Shown: positions 28,492 through 36,675, counted from the stretch's first letter. The stretch is 64,000 nt of DNA from Pseudomonas frederiksbergensis (GCF_003732705.1 NZ_MOBR01000009.1:624401-688400), one strand, 5' to 3'. A program made the numbers and translations. The notes: generated by a model not told the origin, from the sequence alone.

Positions 28492-29097
28492 TCAATAAGG
28501 AAGCAGGACCAGACACAACGCGACGACCGCGTAAATCACGCCGGTTATTTTGTTGAGTGCGGATTTGTTGTCGAAAGCCGCGCGCGCTTTGTGGGCGAGG
28601 AACATGTACCCGCCATAGATCGAAAGCGAAATGACCATCGCCGTCAGACTCAGGGCGATGGCCTGGGTGGTGTACGAAACATTCGGGCTGATGAAGCTCG
28701 GGTAAGTGAGCAGGCTCGCCAACCACCCCTTGGGGTTAGTCAGGGAAACCAGAAACGAATCGACGAACATCTTTTTCGGGCTTGAATTCTCAGCCTCGGC
28801 GTTGCTCGATCCGGACTTCGCGAAGAAGGCGCTGAACGCGAGGTAGGCGAGATAGATCGCCCCGACCCATCGCAGATACGTCAGGATCCAGCGGTTGTCA
28901 TGGATGAGTAAACCGACACCCGACAGCACCACCGTCGCGTGTACCGCCGTTGCGAGTCCGAAACCGAATGCCCCCGGCAACGTCGTTTTGAGTCCATGTT
29001 TGAGTGCCTGGGCAACCGCGAACGCGACGTTCGGCCCGGGCACGGCGACTGCGGCCGTAAAAGCAACGGCAAACAACAACAGCAAATGTAAATCCAT
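28492..29097 (-). CDS. LysE/RhtB-family amino acid exporter
   Basis: A 201-residue membrane protein with about six hydrophobic segments. The N-terminal VAVPGPNVAFAVAQAL and the NPKGWLA motif are typical of LysE/RhtB exporters. The start at 29097 (MDLHLLLLF) matches the family; a longer frame to 29277 has an unrelated leader. Lying inside the operon, it most likely exports the amino acid product. Confidence 0.9.
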   Translation of the reverse strand: MDLHLLLLFAVAFTAAVAVPGPNVAFAVAQALKHGLKTTLPGAFGFGLATAVHATVVLSGVGLLIHDNRWILTYLRWVGAIYLAYLAFSAFFAKSGSSNAEAENSSPKKMFVDSFLVSLTNPKGWLASLLTYPSFISPNVSYTTQAIALSLTAMVISLSIYGGYMFLAHKARAAFDNKSALNKITGVIYAVVALCLVLLPY

Positions 29098-29168
29098 AAA
29101 TCCGCCGATGGGCTTGTAGAGGTGATTGAAATGGACGGGGAACCGGATTGCCGAAAACGGCCGGGCCG

Positions 29169-29996
29169 CTAACCCGACAATGGCCCCGTTGATTGATAGG
29201 CATGGCATGCGTTTCCGAATGCACTGAATATCTTCTGGCTCGTGGCATCCGTGGCGGCGTGCCATTCGGGGTGCCACTGCACCCCGAACTGAAAGGTCCC
29301 TGACGTGGTGTAGGACAGTGCTTCGATCACGCCATCCTCGGCAACCGCTTCCCTTTGAACACCGGACGCCACTTCGGTGATCCCTTGGTTGTGCAGCGAA
29401 TTGACGTAGAGATCCCCCTCCCCGACGATGGACGACAGCAGCCCGCCGGGTACGACCTGAACCGTGTGCACGGGGAGATACTGCTGATCGCGCGGCACGT
29501 TCGGGTTCTCGCTATGCACGACACCTTCGCCCGCCGCTGACAAATCGACATGCAGCGAGCCACTGCGATGAACGCTCATCTCCTGCAAGCCACGGCAGAT
29601 TCCGAGGATTGGCATGGCGAGCTCAATCGCGACCGACAAGGCAATACTCGACAGGCGATCCCTCGGTCGGTCCCTCTCACCGGGGATCACGTCGTCCGAG
29701 GCGCGATTCCAGGCCCGTTGCTGCAGGTTGAAAATATCCGGGTCAAGGTTCGATTCGTCGCCCGTCAACACCAGGCCATCCAGGCGAGACATCACCCCAC
29801 GAAATTTACGCAGGGTTTCCTCCCGCGACAGATCGCCGTCGATCGTCGGCAGGATCACGCATTCAACGCAGGCATGCCGCTCGAGCGCCTCGATGTAACG
29901 CCGCCGCAACCAGTCTCGGTGAACACCATCGTGAAGCTGACGATTGGCCGTCACGCCGACGACGGCACGACGGACATCTCGGGGTATGGCCGTCAT
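29169..29996 (-). CDS. PuuD-like class I glutamine amidotransferase (gamma-glutamyl hydrolase)
   Basis: A 275-residue peptidase C26-type protein. The nucleophile is Cys134 (ILGICRGLQE) and the other triad members are His242 and Glu244 (QWHPEW). The LVLTGDESNLDP block matches PuuD, which cleaves gamma-glutamyl-GABA. Here it likely hydrolyses a gamma-glutamyl amide made by the PuuA-like ligase at the end of the operon. Its ATG overlaps the stop codon of the desaturase gene by four bases, so the two are translationally coupled. Confidence 0.87.
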   Translation of the reverse strand: MTAIPRDVRRAVVGVTANRQLHDGVHRDWLRRRYIEALERHACVECVILPTIDGDLSREETLRKFRGVMSRLDGLVLTGDESNLDPDIFNLQQRAWNRASDDVIPGERDRPRDRLSSIALSVAIELAMPILGICRGLQEMSVHRSGSLHVDLSAAGEGVVHSENPNVPRDQQYLPVHTVQVVPGGLLSSIVGEGDLYVNSLHNQGITEVASGVQREAVAEDGVIEALSYTTSGTFQFGVQWHPEWHAATDATSQKIFSAFGNACHAYQSTGPLSG

Positions 29997-31057
29997 TGCG
30001 GGTGCTCCGCCGTTGCGAGGGACGCATGCTGCGCGTCGTAGAGACGACGATTGCGATCAAGCAACTGACGAATGACGCTCGGTTGCCCCTTGGGGCCGCT
30101 TACGAACAGGCCACCCCAGGACTCGGCGACCTCGGCGTAGTCCGGATCACGCAGGCGAATCTCTTGCGCGCGTTTCAACAGCCAGAATGGCACCCCAGGC
30201 GAGAGATGGTGCTCCAGGTGGTACTCGTCGAAATTCACGCCGAACAGCACCCGCTCGATCAGGTTGCCTTTTCGGTTACGCGTGAGATAGACGTTTTGCT
30301 CCTCGGTCTCGCACATCGGCGAGTGCTCGGCGATCTCGGTGAACCAGCCCAATATCTGAAACGCGGTCAGGTACGGAATCAGCCAGAACAGCACGAATAA
30401 ATGCAGGGCACCGGCCATGGCGAAGCCGGCAATGACGATCACCCAGAAGGCCACGAATCCGAAGGAATCAATCGCGGCGCCGCGTTTGTCAACACTCTTG
30501 TCCTCTTTGTCCGAGATCAGAAAGCGGTTGTGCCACAGGTACTTCAGATAGCGCAGCGTGGCCCCGCCAAAAATAGCCTTCCAGACGATCGAAAACTGAT
30601 ACTCGCGCGGCTCGCGGACCTCATAAACCCCGGATTTGATGAAGAACTGCAGGTCGGGATCTTTTTCGGGATCGCCCAGGTGCGGGTGATGAAGATGCAC
30701 ATGGGAAACGCGATAGGCCCAATGCTTCTGAAAGATCGGATAGGCGGCGAACGTCGTGCCAAGGAAATGGTTCCACCACTTGTTTTTTGCGAGTATCCGG
30801 TGAGCGGCATCGTGCGAAATCGTCGTCAAACCGCGCTGATGCGCACCAATGATCAGCACTGCGATCGGATAGAGCCACCAACTGATCTGAACCGTGGCGA
30901 ATGCGCAGGCCAACATGACCAGGTAATCCTTCAGCACATACAGCGCCCCGGTAATGTTGTCCGGCCGCAATTGGGCCAGCTCGCGCATGATGTCGCGGGA
31001 AAACTGGAAGGTTTTGAACCGCTTGTTGCGCAGTTTCCACGCCTGAGACGTTTCCAT
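29993..31057 (-). CDS. Membrane fatty-acid-desaturase-like enzyme (RtxC-like)
   Basis: A 354-residue di-iron membrane desaturase. The three histidine boxes are HDAAH (82-86), HVHLHH (119-124) and HLEHH near residue 296. Hydrophobic segments lie at about 45-72 and 195-230. The ATG at 31057 has AAGGAAG at good spacing. In rhizobitoxine biosynthesis the desaturase-like RtxC forms the vinyl double bond of the amino acid. The position here, directly after the OAH-sulfhydrylase-like gene, is the same. I infer that it desaturates an alkoxy-homoserine intermediate rather than a fatty acid. No lipid genes lie nearby. Confidence 0.88.
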   Translation of the reverse strand: METSQAWKLRNKRFKTFQFSRDIMRELAQLRPDNITGALYVLKDYLVMLACAFATVQISWWLYPIAVLIIGAHQRGLTTISHDAAHRILAKNKWWNHFLGTTFAAYPIFQKHWAYRVSHVHLHHPHLGDPEKDPDLQFFIKSGVYEVREPREYQFSIVWKAIFGGATLRYLKYLWHNRFLISDKEDKSVDKRGAAIDSFGFVAFWVIVIAGFAMAGALHLFVLFWLIPYLTAFQILGWFTEIAEHSPMCETEEQNVYLTRNRKGNLIERVLFGVNFDEYHLEHHLSPGVPFWLLKRAQEIRLRDPDYAEVAESWGGLFVSGPKGQPSVIRQLLDRNRRLYDAQHASLATAEHPQ

Positions 31058-31085
31058 AGAGTGATCTTCCTTGCCGGATTGGCTA

Positions 31086-32408
31086 TCAGATGGCGTCGAG
31101 CCCGCGTTTAATATCGTCAATCACGTCGTTCACGGTCTCGATGCCCACGCACAGGCGAATCGATCCGTCGAATATCCCTGCGGCCTCGCGTTGCGCTTTC
31201 GGAACGGTGGTGTGGGTGGTCGAGACGGGATGCGTCACGAGCGTTCGCGCATCACCCACGTTCGAAACGTGATACATCAGCCGGATGTTCTGAATGAACG
31301 TCCGGCCGGCAGCCTCGTCGTCCAGTTCAAACATGATCATGGCGCCATGACCGACCCGGGCATCGACCAGCTCATCGACGATTTCGCGATCACGTCCGGT
31401 GGTGAGCCCCGGATACGAAACGCTCCTGACCTTCGGGTGCTGCTGCAGGAAACTGGCCACCACGGCGGCGTTTTCGCATTGACGTTGCATGCGCAGATGC
31501 AGGGTCTCGAGGCCTTGAATCAACTGAAAACTGGCGAACGGGCTGATCGCGGCACCGGTATCGCGAAGCCAGGTCATGCGCGTCTTCAACAGATAAGCGC
31601 TGGCACCGAGATCTCCCAGTTTGTGTACAGCATCGCGCCAGAGTATTCCCCCATGCGCCTCATCGGGCTCATTGAACAAGGGATAGCGGACAGGATCGTC
31701 GAAGTCGAAATTCTTGTTGTCGACCACCAACCCACCCAGCGTCGTGCCATGGCCGCAGATGTATTTCGTTGCCGAATACGTGGTGATAGCGGCGCCTAAG
31801 GAAGCGGGTCGGCACACCAGTGGCGTGGTCGTGTTGTCGACCACCAGTGCAATGCCCAGGCGCTTGCCGATTTCGGCGAGCGCCGCGATCGGTAGTGGAA
31901 TCAGGCACGGATTGGAAAATGCCTCGCCAAAGAACGCGATGGTTCTATTGTCAGCCAACTGCTCGAACGACGAAGGCTCGCGGGGATCGGCCGAGCGGGC
32001 TTCGATACCGAGTCGCTTGAACGTGTTGAACAACAGATTCCATGAGTTTCCGTACAGAAACTTCGATACCACTACGTTATCGCCGGGCCGACCACTGCAC
32101 AGGTTCACAAGGGCCAGGAATGTCGCTGCTTGCCCCGAGGCCACGGCGAGCGCATCGGCGGCGCCATCCACTGCGGCATAGCGTTGCTCCAGAATGCGTG
32201 TGGTCGGATTGATGATTCGCGTGTAAGTGAAACCGTCTTCCTTGACGTTGTAAATGTCGGCAATCCTTGCAAGATCGCCGTCGAGTTCATAAGCCGTGGA
32301 TTGGTAAATGGGCACCGCGACAGCTTTGGTGACGGGGTCGTGTCGATAACCGGCGTGCAGCAATGCAGTTTCGGTAGACATTTGCGAGCTGGGAAGATAC
32401 CGAGACAT
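31086..32408 (-). CDS. O-acetylhomoserine sulfhydrylase-like PLP enzyme (RtxA C-terminal-like)
   Basis: A 440-residue Cys/Met-metabolism PLP enzyme. The PLP Lys is Lys215 (YSATKYICGHGT). Further family features are YTRIINPTT, SGQAATFLAL and the C-terminal SNVGDARTLVTHP. The housekeeping reaction replaces the acetyl group of O-acetylhomoserine with sulfide. In rhizobitoxine synthase RtxA the homologous C-terminal domain is proposed to use serinol oxygen instead, making an ether-linked amino acid. The gene begins one base after the stop of the PhnW-like aminotransferase, mirroring the domain order of RtxA. Sulfur assimilation remains possible, but the rest of the operon argues against it. Confidence 0.9.
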   Translation of the reverse strand: MSRYLPSSQMSTETALLHAGYRHDPVTKAVAVPIYQSTAYELDGDLARIADIYNVKEDGFTYTRIINPTTRILEQRYAAVDGAADALAVASGQAATFLALVNLCSGRPGDNVVVSKFLYGNSWNLLFNTFKRLGIEARSADPREPSSFEQLADNRTIAFFGEAFSNPCLIPLPIAALAEIGKRLGIALVVDNTTTPLVCRPASLGAAITTYSATKYICGHGTTLGGLVVDNKNFDFDDPVRYPLFNEPDEAHGGILWRDAVHKLGDLGASAYLLKTRMTWLRDTGAAISPFASFQLIQGLETLHLRMQRQCENAAVVASFLQQHPKVRSVSYPGLTTGRDREIVDELVDARVGHGAMIMFELDDEAAGRTFIQNIRLMYHVSNVGDARTLVTHPVSTTHTTVPKAQREAAGIFDGSIRLCVGIETVNDVIDDIKRGLDAI

Positions 32409-32409
32409 A

Positions 32410-33561
32410 CTACAAAACCTCTTGGACGAGTTCAGATTCGAGGTGGATTGACGCCTTTGCGGTACTTCTGGACCCGTCGAAGAAATCGCGGAACGCAGTC
32501 GTCAGAAGGAGGATCCATGCCGGTTTGATGGAGCCGATGCATCCGATCCTGAAGCTGCGTGTCTGAGGATGCAGCTTGGAATAGATGTAGAGGTTGTAGG
32601 TGGCGAGATGCACGTACAGCGCATCGAAATCCTGCTGGGTATCGATGATCCCGTCCGCCGTGAGCGCCAGACAGACAGGTGAGCGCACTTGAGCGTTCAG
32701 AAGCGGCGATGCATAGCGTCCGACCGCGCGGACGATTTCGTCACGCACCGCGCCGTAACGTTCGCCGCGGCCAATCACGCCTTCTACAGTCAACACGTCC
32801 AGCGCTTTTGCACACGCCTGGATCACGTGTGTAGGTGGCGTGGATCGCCATTCGCCGGTCTGCTCGAAACTCCGCCACTGGTCCCGGACATCGAGGACAA
32901 ATGAATTGATCGGGTTACCCTTGTTGCGCAGCAGTTCCAGCGATGCGATCACGAACGCTACGCCCGGTGGCCCCTCGATGCATTTATTGCTGGAGGTCAC
33001 CAGCACATCGAAGCCGGTTCGCCTGGCACTGATGTCGACGGCGCCAAAAGAACTCATCGCGTCGATTATCGTCCGGATGCCGCGTCGTTTGGCGAGAGCC
33101 ACGATGGCATCGAGGGGATTGATGACGCCGGTTGTCGTCTCGCAATGCACGAAGCACAGGTGGGTGATCGTGCGGTCCTGCTCCAGGTACGCAGCGATAT
33201 CGACGACCGAGAGCGGTTGATCACTCGAGGCGTTCATGCTGACGGCCTGCACGCCCCGCAGCTTCAGAATTTTCAGTATTCGCTCGCCATAAATACCGTT
33301 GATGCAAACGAGCGGACGATCGGACGAGCCGATGAAAGAGGCCAACGCGGCTTCAATGCCGTAGGTACCGCTGCCCTGAATGGGGACAACTGAATGCGTG
33401 CCGTTCCCTTCGATCAGGTCGATTATCCGTTCGCGCATCGAAGCGGTTATATCTTTGAAACTCTGATCGCGCGAGCCCATATCGAACTGCATCTGCGCTT
33501 TCACTTCGTCGCTTAAAGCCAGCGGGCCTGGTGTCATTAAAAAATGATGCTGTCCAGACAT
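32410..33561 (-). CDS. PhnW-like class V aminotransferase
   Basis: A 383-residue PLP aminotransferase very close in style to 2-aminoethylphosphonate:pyruvate transaminase. It has MTPGPLALSDEVKAQM, IQGSGTYGIEAAL, CETTTGVINP, IIDAMSSFG and the PLP Lys193 in SSNKCIEGPPG. The ATG at 33561 follows AAGGAG; a frame reaching 33669 has no support. No other phosphonate gene is present. As the first gene of the operon, and directly ahead of the OAH-sulfhydrylase-like gene, it may play the part of the RtxA N-terminal aminotransferase domain by making the amino-alcohol partner (serinol, ethanolamine or similar). Confidence 0.9.
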   Translation of the reverse strand: MSGQHHFLMTPGPLALSDEVKAQMQFDMGSRDQSFKDITASMRERIIDLIEGNGTHSVVPIQGSGTYGIEAALASFIGSSDRPLVCINGIYGERILKILKLRGVQAVSMNASSDQPLSVVDIAAYLEQDRTITHLCFVHCETTTGVINPLDAIVALAKRRGIRTIIDAMSSFGAVDISARRTGFDVLVTSSNKCIEGPPGVAFVIASLELLRNKGNPINSFVLDVRDQWRSFEQTGEWRSTPPTHVIQACAKALDVLTVEGVIGRGERYGAVRDEIVRAVGRYASPLLNAQVRSPVCLALTADGIIDTQQDFDALYVHLATYNLYIYSKLHPQTRSFRIGCIGSIKPAWILLLTTAFRDFFDGSRSTAKASIHLESELVQEVL

Positions 33562-33973
33562 ATAACGCTCCTTATTATATGCAGATGAGAAGACAACTTC
33601 GGCGCCCTGTCCAACAGCAGGCACACGTAAAACCGCTTGCATCAAGCACAGCGGATCCACGGTACTCACCGAGCAGACGAATGCACAGTTAGTTGGCCGG
33701 TAAGGGTGTTTAAAAACGTTTAGCGAATCTTATTCGAAAGGCACGGTCATCCATAATCACCTGCTCAGTTATTCCATTAACCCGATTTTTGACTACCTGA
33801 CTTAGATGGTTTGGATCCATTCTTGGGGGTCAGGTGGCGAGACAGTATTGTTCCGCAAAAACTCCGTCAATCATTTTTTTAAAAATGGGGTATATCAAAA
33901 AAGCATACATATATTCTTGCCTCTGTTCTTCCGTGAACAACGGCTTACATGGCTTTTGTAATGCTATCGAAAA
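33562..33973 (-). promoter_or_regulatory. Leader/promoter region of the eight-gene operon
   Basis: These 412 bp lie between the aminotransferase start and the lysR stop and hold no convincing gene. The half nearer lysR is AT-rich and contains CATTTTT-TT-AAAAATG (33872-33887), a perfect 7-bp inverted repeat that could be a regulator site or a weak terminator of lysR. The operon promoter must lie here, unless the operon is read through from lysR, which points the same way. Confidence 0.45.
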
Positions 33974-34912
33974 TCATCCGGCAACATTCGTGTTGCCAGA
34001 CACCGCCTCTTTTATCCCGGCGACGCTCAGTTGTGCCTCTTCGCGCAGCACCTCGCAGAAGGCGTCGACGGATACCGATGCCGGCCGATGATTCGGCCGG
34101 ATCAACATGACGCGATAGGGCACTGACAAGTTGAGCGACCGAATGACCAGATCGCGCCCCGCCTCCGCCAACGCGGTCAGTGGATTGATGATGGCCACGC
34201 CCAATCCTTGCCTGACCATGGCACAGACCGACGCCGCGTTACCCGTTTCGATCACGGTGCGCCGATTGACCTGTGCCTGGCGAAAGTGCTCATCGAGTGT
34301 CTGCCGGTAAATGTCCAGACTGGCAAGATTGATGAAGTCGATTTGATGAAAATCCTCCAGTGAAAGGACCGTTTTCGCCGCCAGGGGATGCCCCGGTGGA
34401 AGGACGCATACCAGATCGGCACTGAACAGTAACTCGCCGCGTGTACCGCGCGGCACCTGGTGCACTTCGATCAGCCCGAGGTCGTGCTGCTGCGTCACAA
34501 GCGACTCCTCAAGCAATGGCGATTCCTGTGACACGATGCTCACGCTGATACCCGCATGCGCTTGATAAAAGCGCCGGCACACCTTCGGTAGCAACGTCTG
34601 CGAAAACAATGGAAGACACGTGAGGGCGAGCCGACCGTGCTCGAAATTGCGGATGGATTGCGCGTAATGATCGATGCGCTCCAGGCCGACATAGCAGCGC
34701 TCAACCTCATCGAGCAGCATCAAGGCCTGGGCGGTCGGTAGCAACCTGCCTCCCTCGCGATCAAACAACCGCAAGCCGGAAACCAGTTCGAGCCGGGCCA
34801 GCTCGCGACTGACCGTTGGCTGCGAGGTGAACAGCAAACGAGCCGCCCCGGTGACGCTGCCTGCCAGCATGATGGAGCGAAATACTTCAATCTGCCGTAG
34901 TGAAATCTTCAC
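33974..34912 (-). CDS. lysR: LysR-family regulator, orthologue-like to E. coli LysR
   Basis: A 312-residue LysR-type regulator. The N-terminal winged HTH reads LRQIEVFRSIMLAGSVTGAA and SQPTVSRELARLE. Much of the effector domain matches E. coli LysR, including SQESPLLEESL, CVLPPGHPLAAK and AASVCAMVRQGLG. In E. coli LysR activates lysA in response to diaminopimelate, and the two genes are divergent, exactly as here. It is also transcribed toward the aminotransferase operon, so it might regulate both sides. The promoter region is shared with lysA. Confidence 0.9.
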   Translation of the reverse strand: MKISLRQIEVFRSIMLAGSVTGAARLLFTSQPTVSRELARLELVSGLRLFDREGGRLLPTAQALMLLDEVERCYVGLERIDHYAQSIRNFEHGRLALTCLPLFSQTLLPKVCRRFYQAHAGISVSIVSQESPLLEESLVTQQHDLGLIEVHQVPRGTRGELLFSADLVCVLPPGHPLAAKTVLSLEDFHQIDFINLASLDIYRQTLDEHFRQAQVNRRTVIETGNAASVCAMVRQGLGVAIINPLTALAEAGRDLVIRSLNLSVPYRVMLIRPNHRPASVSVDAFCEVLREEAQLSVAGIKEAVSGNTNVAG

Positions 34913-34941
34913 CTGTTCTTCCTGAAGTCGATGAGGGAAGG

Positions 34942-34954
34942 CATATCAGATATG
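34942..34954. promoter_or_regulatory. Candidate LysR box in the lysR-lysA intergenic region
   Basis: CATATC-A-GATATG is a perfect 6-1-6 palindrome 30 bp upstream of the lysR start and about 80 bp upstream of lysA. It fits the T-N11-A type of site bound by LysR-family regulators. It is unproven. Confidence 0.45.
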
Positions 34955-35035
34955 AATGGCTCTCAAAAAAAAAGCTATTTTTATACATGCGTACGGACGG
35001 GCATGCTGCACCGGCATTCCCTTAGAGCAAGTGTC

Positions 35036-36274
35036 ATGACACGTCCCTCACCGTTCACACTCCTGGCTGACTCGTTGCAGCTCCACGGCTCCCCGCTGTG
35101 GTGTTATGACGCGCTGACGATTCGTGAACGAGTCAACAGCTTGCGTGAATTCGACACCATCCGGTATGCGCAAAAAGCCTGTTCCAACCTGCACATCCTG
35201 CGCCTGATGCATGAGCAAGGTTTACAGGTAGACGCCGTGTCCATCGGTGAGGTGGAGCGCGCGTTGATCGCGGGTTTTCGCGCCAGTGGTTCTCCCGCCG
35301 GCATCGTATTCACGTGCGACCTTCTCGACCAAACGACCCTGAAGCGCGTCGTTGAGCTGGGCGTCGAGGTCAACGCCGGTTCCATCGACATGTTGCGCCA
35401 GTTAGGCGAGTGTTCGCCGGGACACCGCGTGTGGCTGCGTATCAATCCCGGGTTCGGACACGGGCACAGCCGCAAGACCAATACAGGTGGAGAAAACAGC
35501 AAACACGGTATCTGGCATGAGCAGATTCAGGATGCGCTGGCCGTGATACGAGAATTTCGCCTGGAGCTGGTGGGTGTGCACATGCACATCGGCTCGGGAG
35601 TGGATTACTCGCATCTGGAACAGGTCGCGCGGGCGATGGTCCTGTTGGTGGGCTCGTTGGGCCAGGATATCGAGGCGTTCTCCATCGGCGGAGGACTCTC
35701 GACGCCCTATCACCGCGAAGACGTTGCAGTGGATATCCAGCGTTATGCGCGGACCTGGGCAGCGGCGAAGCAGGAAATCGAGGCTCTACTGGGCCATTCG
35801 GTGCGCATGGAGATAGAACCAGGCAGATTCCTGATGGCCGAATCTGGCTATCTGGTATGCGAAGTGCGGGCGGTCAAGCGCATGGGAAAGCATAACTATG
35901 TACTGGTTGACGCCGGTTTCAACGACTTGATGCGCCCAGCCATGTATGGCGCCTTTCACCATATGACGTTGATCGACGCCAATGGCCAGCCGGTTGATCG
36001 CCCGCAACAGCCCACGATTGTCGGTGGCCCTCTGTGCGAGTCCGGCGATATTTTCACCCAGGATGAACAAGCGCTCCGGCCACAATCGCTTCCCCAGGCG
36101 AAAGTAGGTGATCTACTGGTATTCCATGACGCCGGTGCCTACGGTTCTTCAATGTCCTCCAACTACAACAGTCGGCCGCTGTTGCCTGAAGTACTACTGG
36201 TTAACGGGCAATCCCGACTTATTCGGCGTCGACAGCCGCTAAGTGCTCTATACGAACTTGAGTTAGGACTTTAA
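35036..36274 (+). CDS. lysA: Diaminopimelate decarboxylase, E. coli LysA type
   Basis: A 412-residue alanine racemase-fold PLP enzyme. The PLP Lys is Lys47 (RYAQKACSNLHILR), and long identical stretches with E. coli LysA are visible (GHRVWLRINPGFGHG, TNTGGENSKHGIW, HMHIGSGVDY, LCESGDIFTQ). It should convert meso-DAP to lysine. ATG 35036 is chosen because it aligns with the E. coli start; upstream in-frame ATGs at 34952 and 35003 are possible. Pseudomonads usually have another lysA elsewhere, so this enterobacterial-type copy with its own regulator is probably an extra one. It might supply lysine or act as a product-tolerant duplicate near the toxin-like cluster; both are inference. Confidence 0.92.
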   Translation: MTRPSPFTLLADSLQLHGSPLWCYDALTIRERVNSLREFDTIRYAQKACSNLHILRLMHEQGLQVDAVSIGEVERALIAGFRASGSPAGIVFTCDLLDQTTLKRVVELGVEVNAGSIDMLRQLGECSPGHRVWLRINPGFGHGHSRKTNTGGENSKHGIWHEQIQDALAVIREFRLELVGVHMHIGSGVDYSHLEQVARAMVLLVGSLGQDIEAFSIGGGLSTPYHREDVAVDIQRYARTWAAAKQEIEALLGHSVRMEIEPGRFLMAESGYLVCEVRAVKRMGKHNYVLVDAGFNDLMRPAMYGAFHHMTLIDANGQPVDRPQQPTIVGGPLCESGDIFTQDEQALRPQSLPQAKVGDLLVFHDAGAYGSSMSSNYNSRPLLPEVLLVNGQSRLIRRRQPLSALYELELGL

Positions 36275-36615
36275 TCCTGCTGGCGACCTTTCCATTCATG
36301 AAACATGTTCACGTCACTAACCAGTGGACACGCCATTATTAAGAGCAAAGTTAGCGCATGCCATGAAAAAGGCGAACGCCTCATAAATAGCGGCATCTTA
36401 TTTATGGCTCCCCCGTGAGGCTATTTCCTTTAAAAGTGCAATAGACAGTTCAATCAGCTCTGCGTTTACCTGAATGGATTGCTGCACTCTTGTTTCGTCA
36501 TCCGTTATTAACCGCCCGCCTTTTCCTGATATCGCCCTGTGACAGTTCCGGCGCCTTTCATTAGTCAGCGTGTGTCGAGCAATTCGACGGTGCACTTTAT
36601 GCCACCGAGCATTGC
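36275..36615. other. Intergenic region after lysA, no clear gene
   Basis: These 341 bp are lower in GC than the surroundings. CATAAATA (36382-36389) and TATTTATG (36399-36406) form a perfect 8-bp inverted repeat that may end the lysA transcript. A minus-strand frame of 87 codons (36398-36661) ends in a plausible helical peptide (ELIELSIALLKEIASRG), but its start lies inside the 34-bp repeat and I cannot support it as a gene. Confidence 0.4.
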
Positions 36616-36649
36616 TCTTTGCAGGCGTGCCGCGTAAAAGTGCCTGTCC
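36616..36649. repeat. 34-bp repeat, copy B
   Basis: It matches copy A at 21643-21676 in 32 of 34 positions. It lies 27 bp upstream of the GNAT start codon. Together the two copies bracket about 15 kb that includes the vinylglycine-type operon and lysR/lysA. Confidence 0.8.
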
Positions 36650-36675
36650 CTTATCGATCAAGCAAGGAGCAATGG

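Noticed and set aside
24291-33561. A duplicated methionine biosynthesis operon
   Set aside because: MetA-like and OAH-sulfhydrylase-like genes alone would fit, but the desaturase, GMC enzyme, gamma-glutamyl ligase/hydrolase and exporter have no place in methionine synthesis.
24291-33561. AMB or FVG (gvg) type cluster
   Set aside because: No NRPS of the amb type lies in the operon, and the carbamoyltransferase and formyltransferase I associate with FVG are absent; the gene set fits rhizobitoxine logic better.
32410-33561. Phosphonate catabolism gene phnW
   Set aside because: No phosphonoacetaldehyde hydrolase or phosphonate transport gene is nearby and the gene is fused by spacing to the OAH-sulfhydrylase-like gene.
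35036-36274. Ornithine or serine decarboxylase making the amino-alcohol partner
   Set aside because: The sequence follows E. coli LysA closely over its whole length and is paired with a LysR-type regulator, so diaminopimelate is the expected substrate.
21643-36649. Attachment sites of an integrative element
   Set aside because: The paired 34-bp repeats are suggestive, but there is no integrase, transposase or tRNA gene in the window, so the element type is not claimed.
36398-36661. An 87-codon minus-strand gene
   Set aside because: It starts inside the 34-bp repeat, lacks a clear ribosome binding site and has no recognisable family; kept only as a remark.
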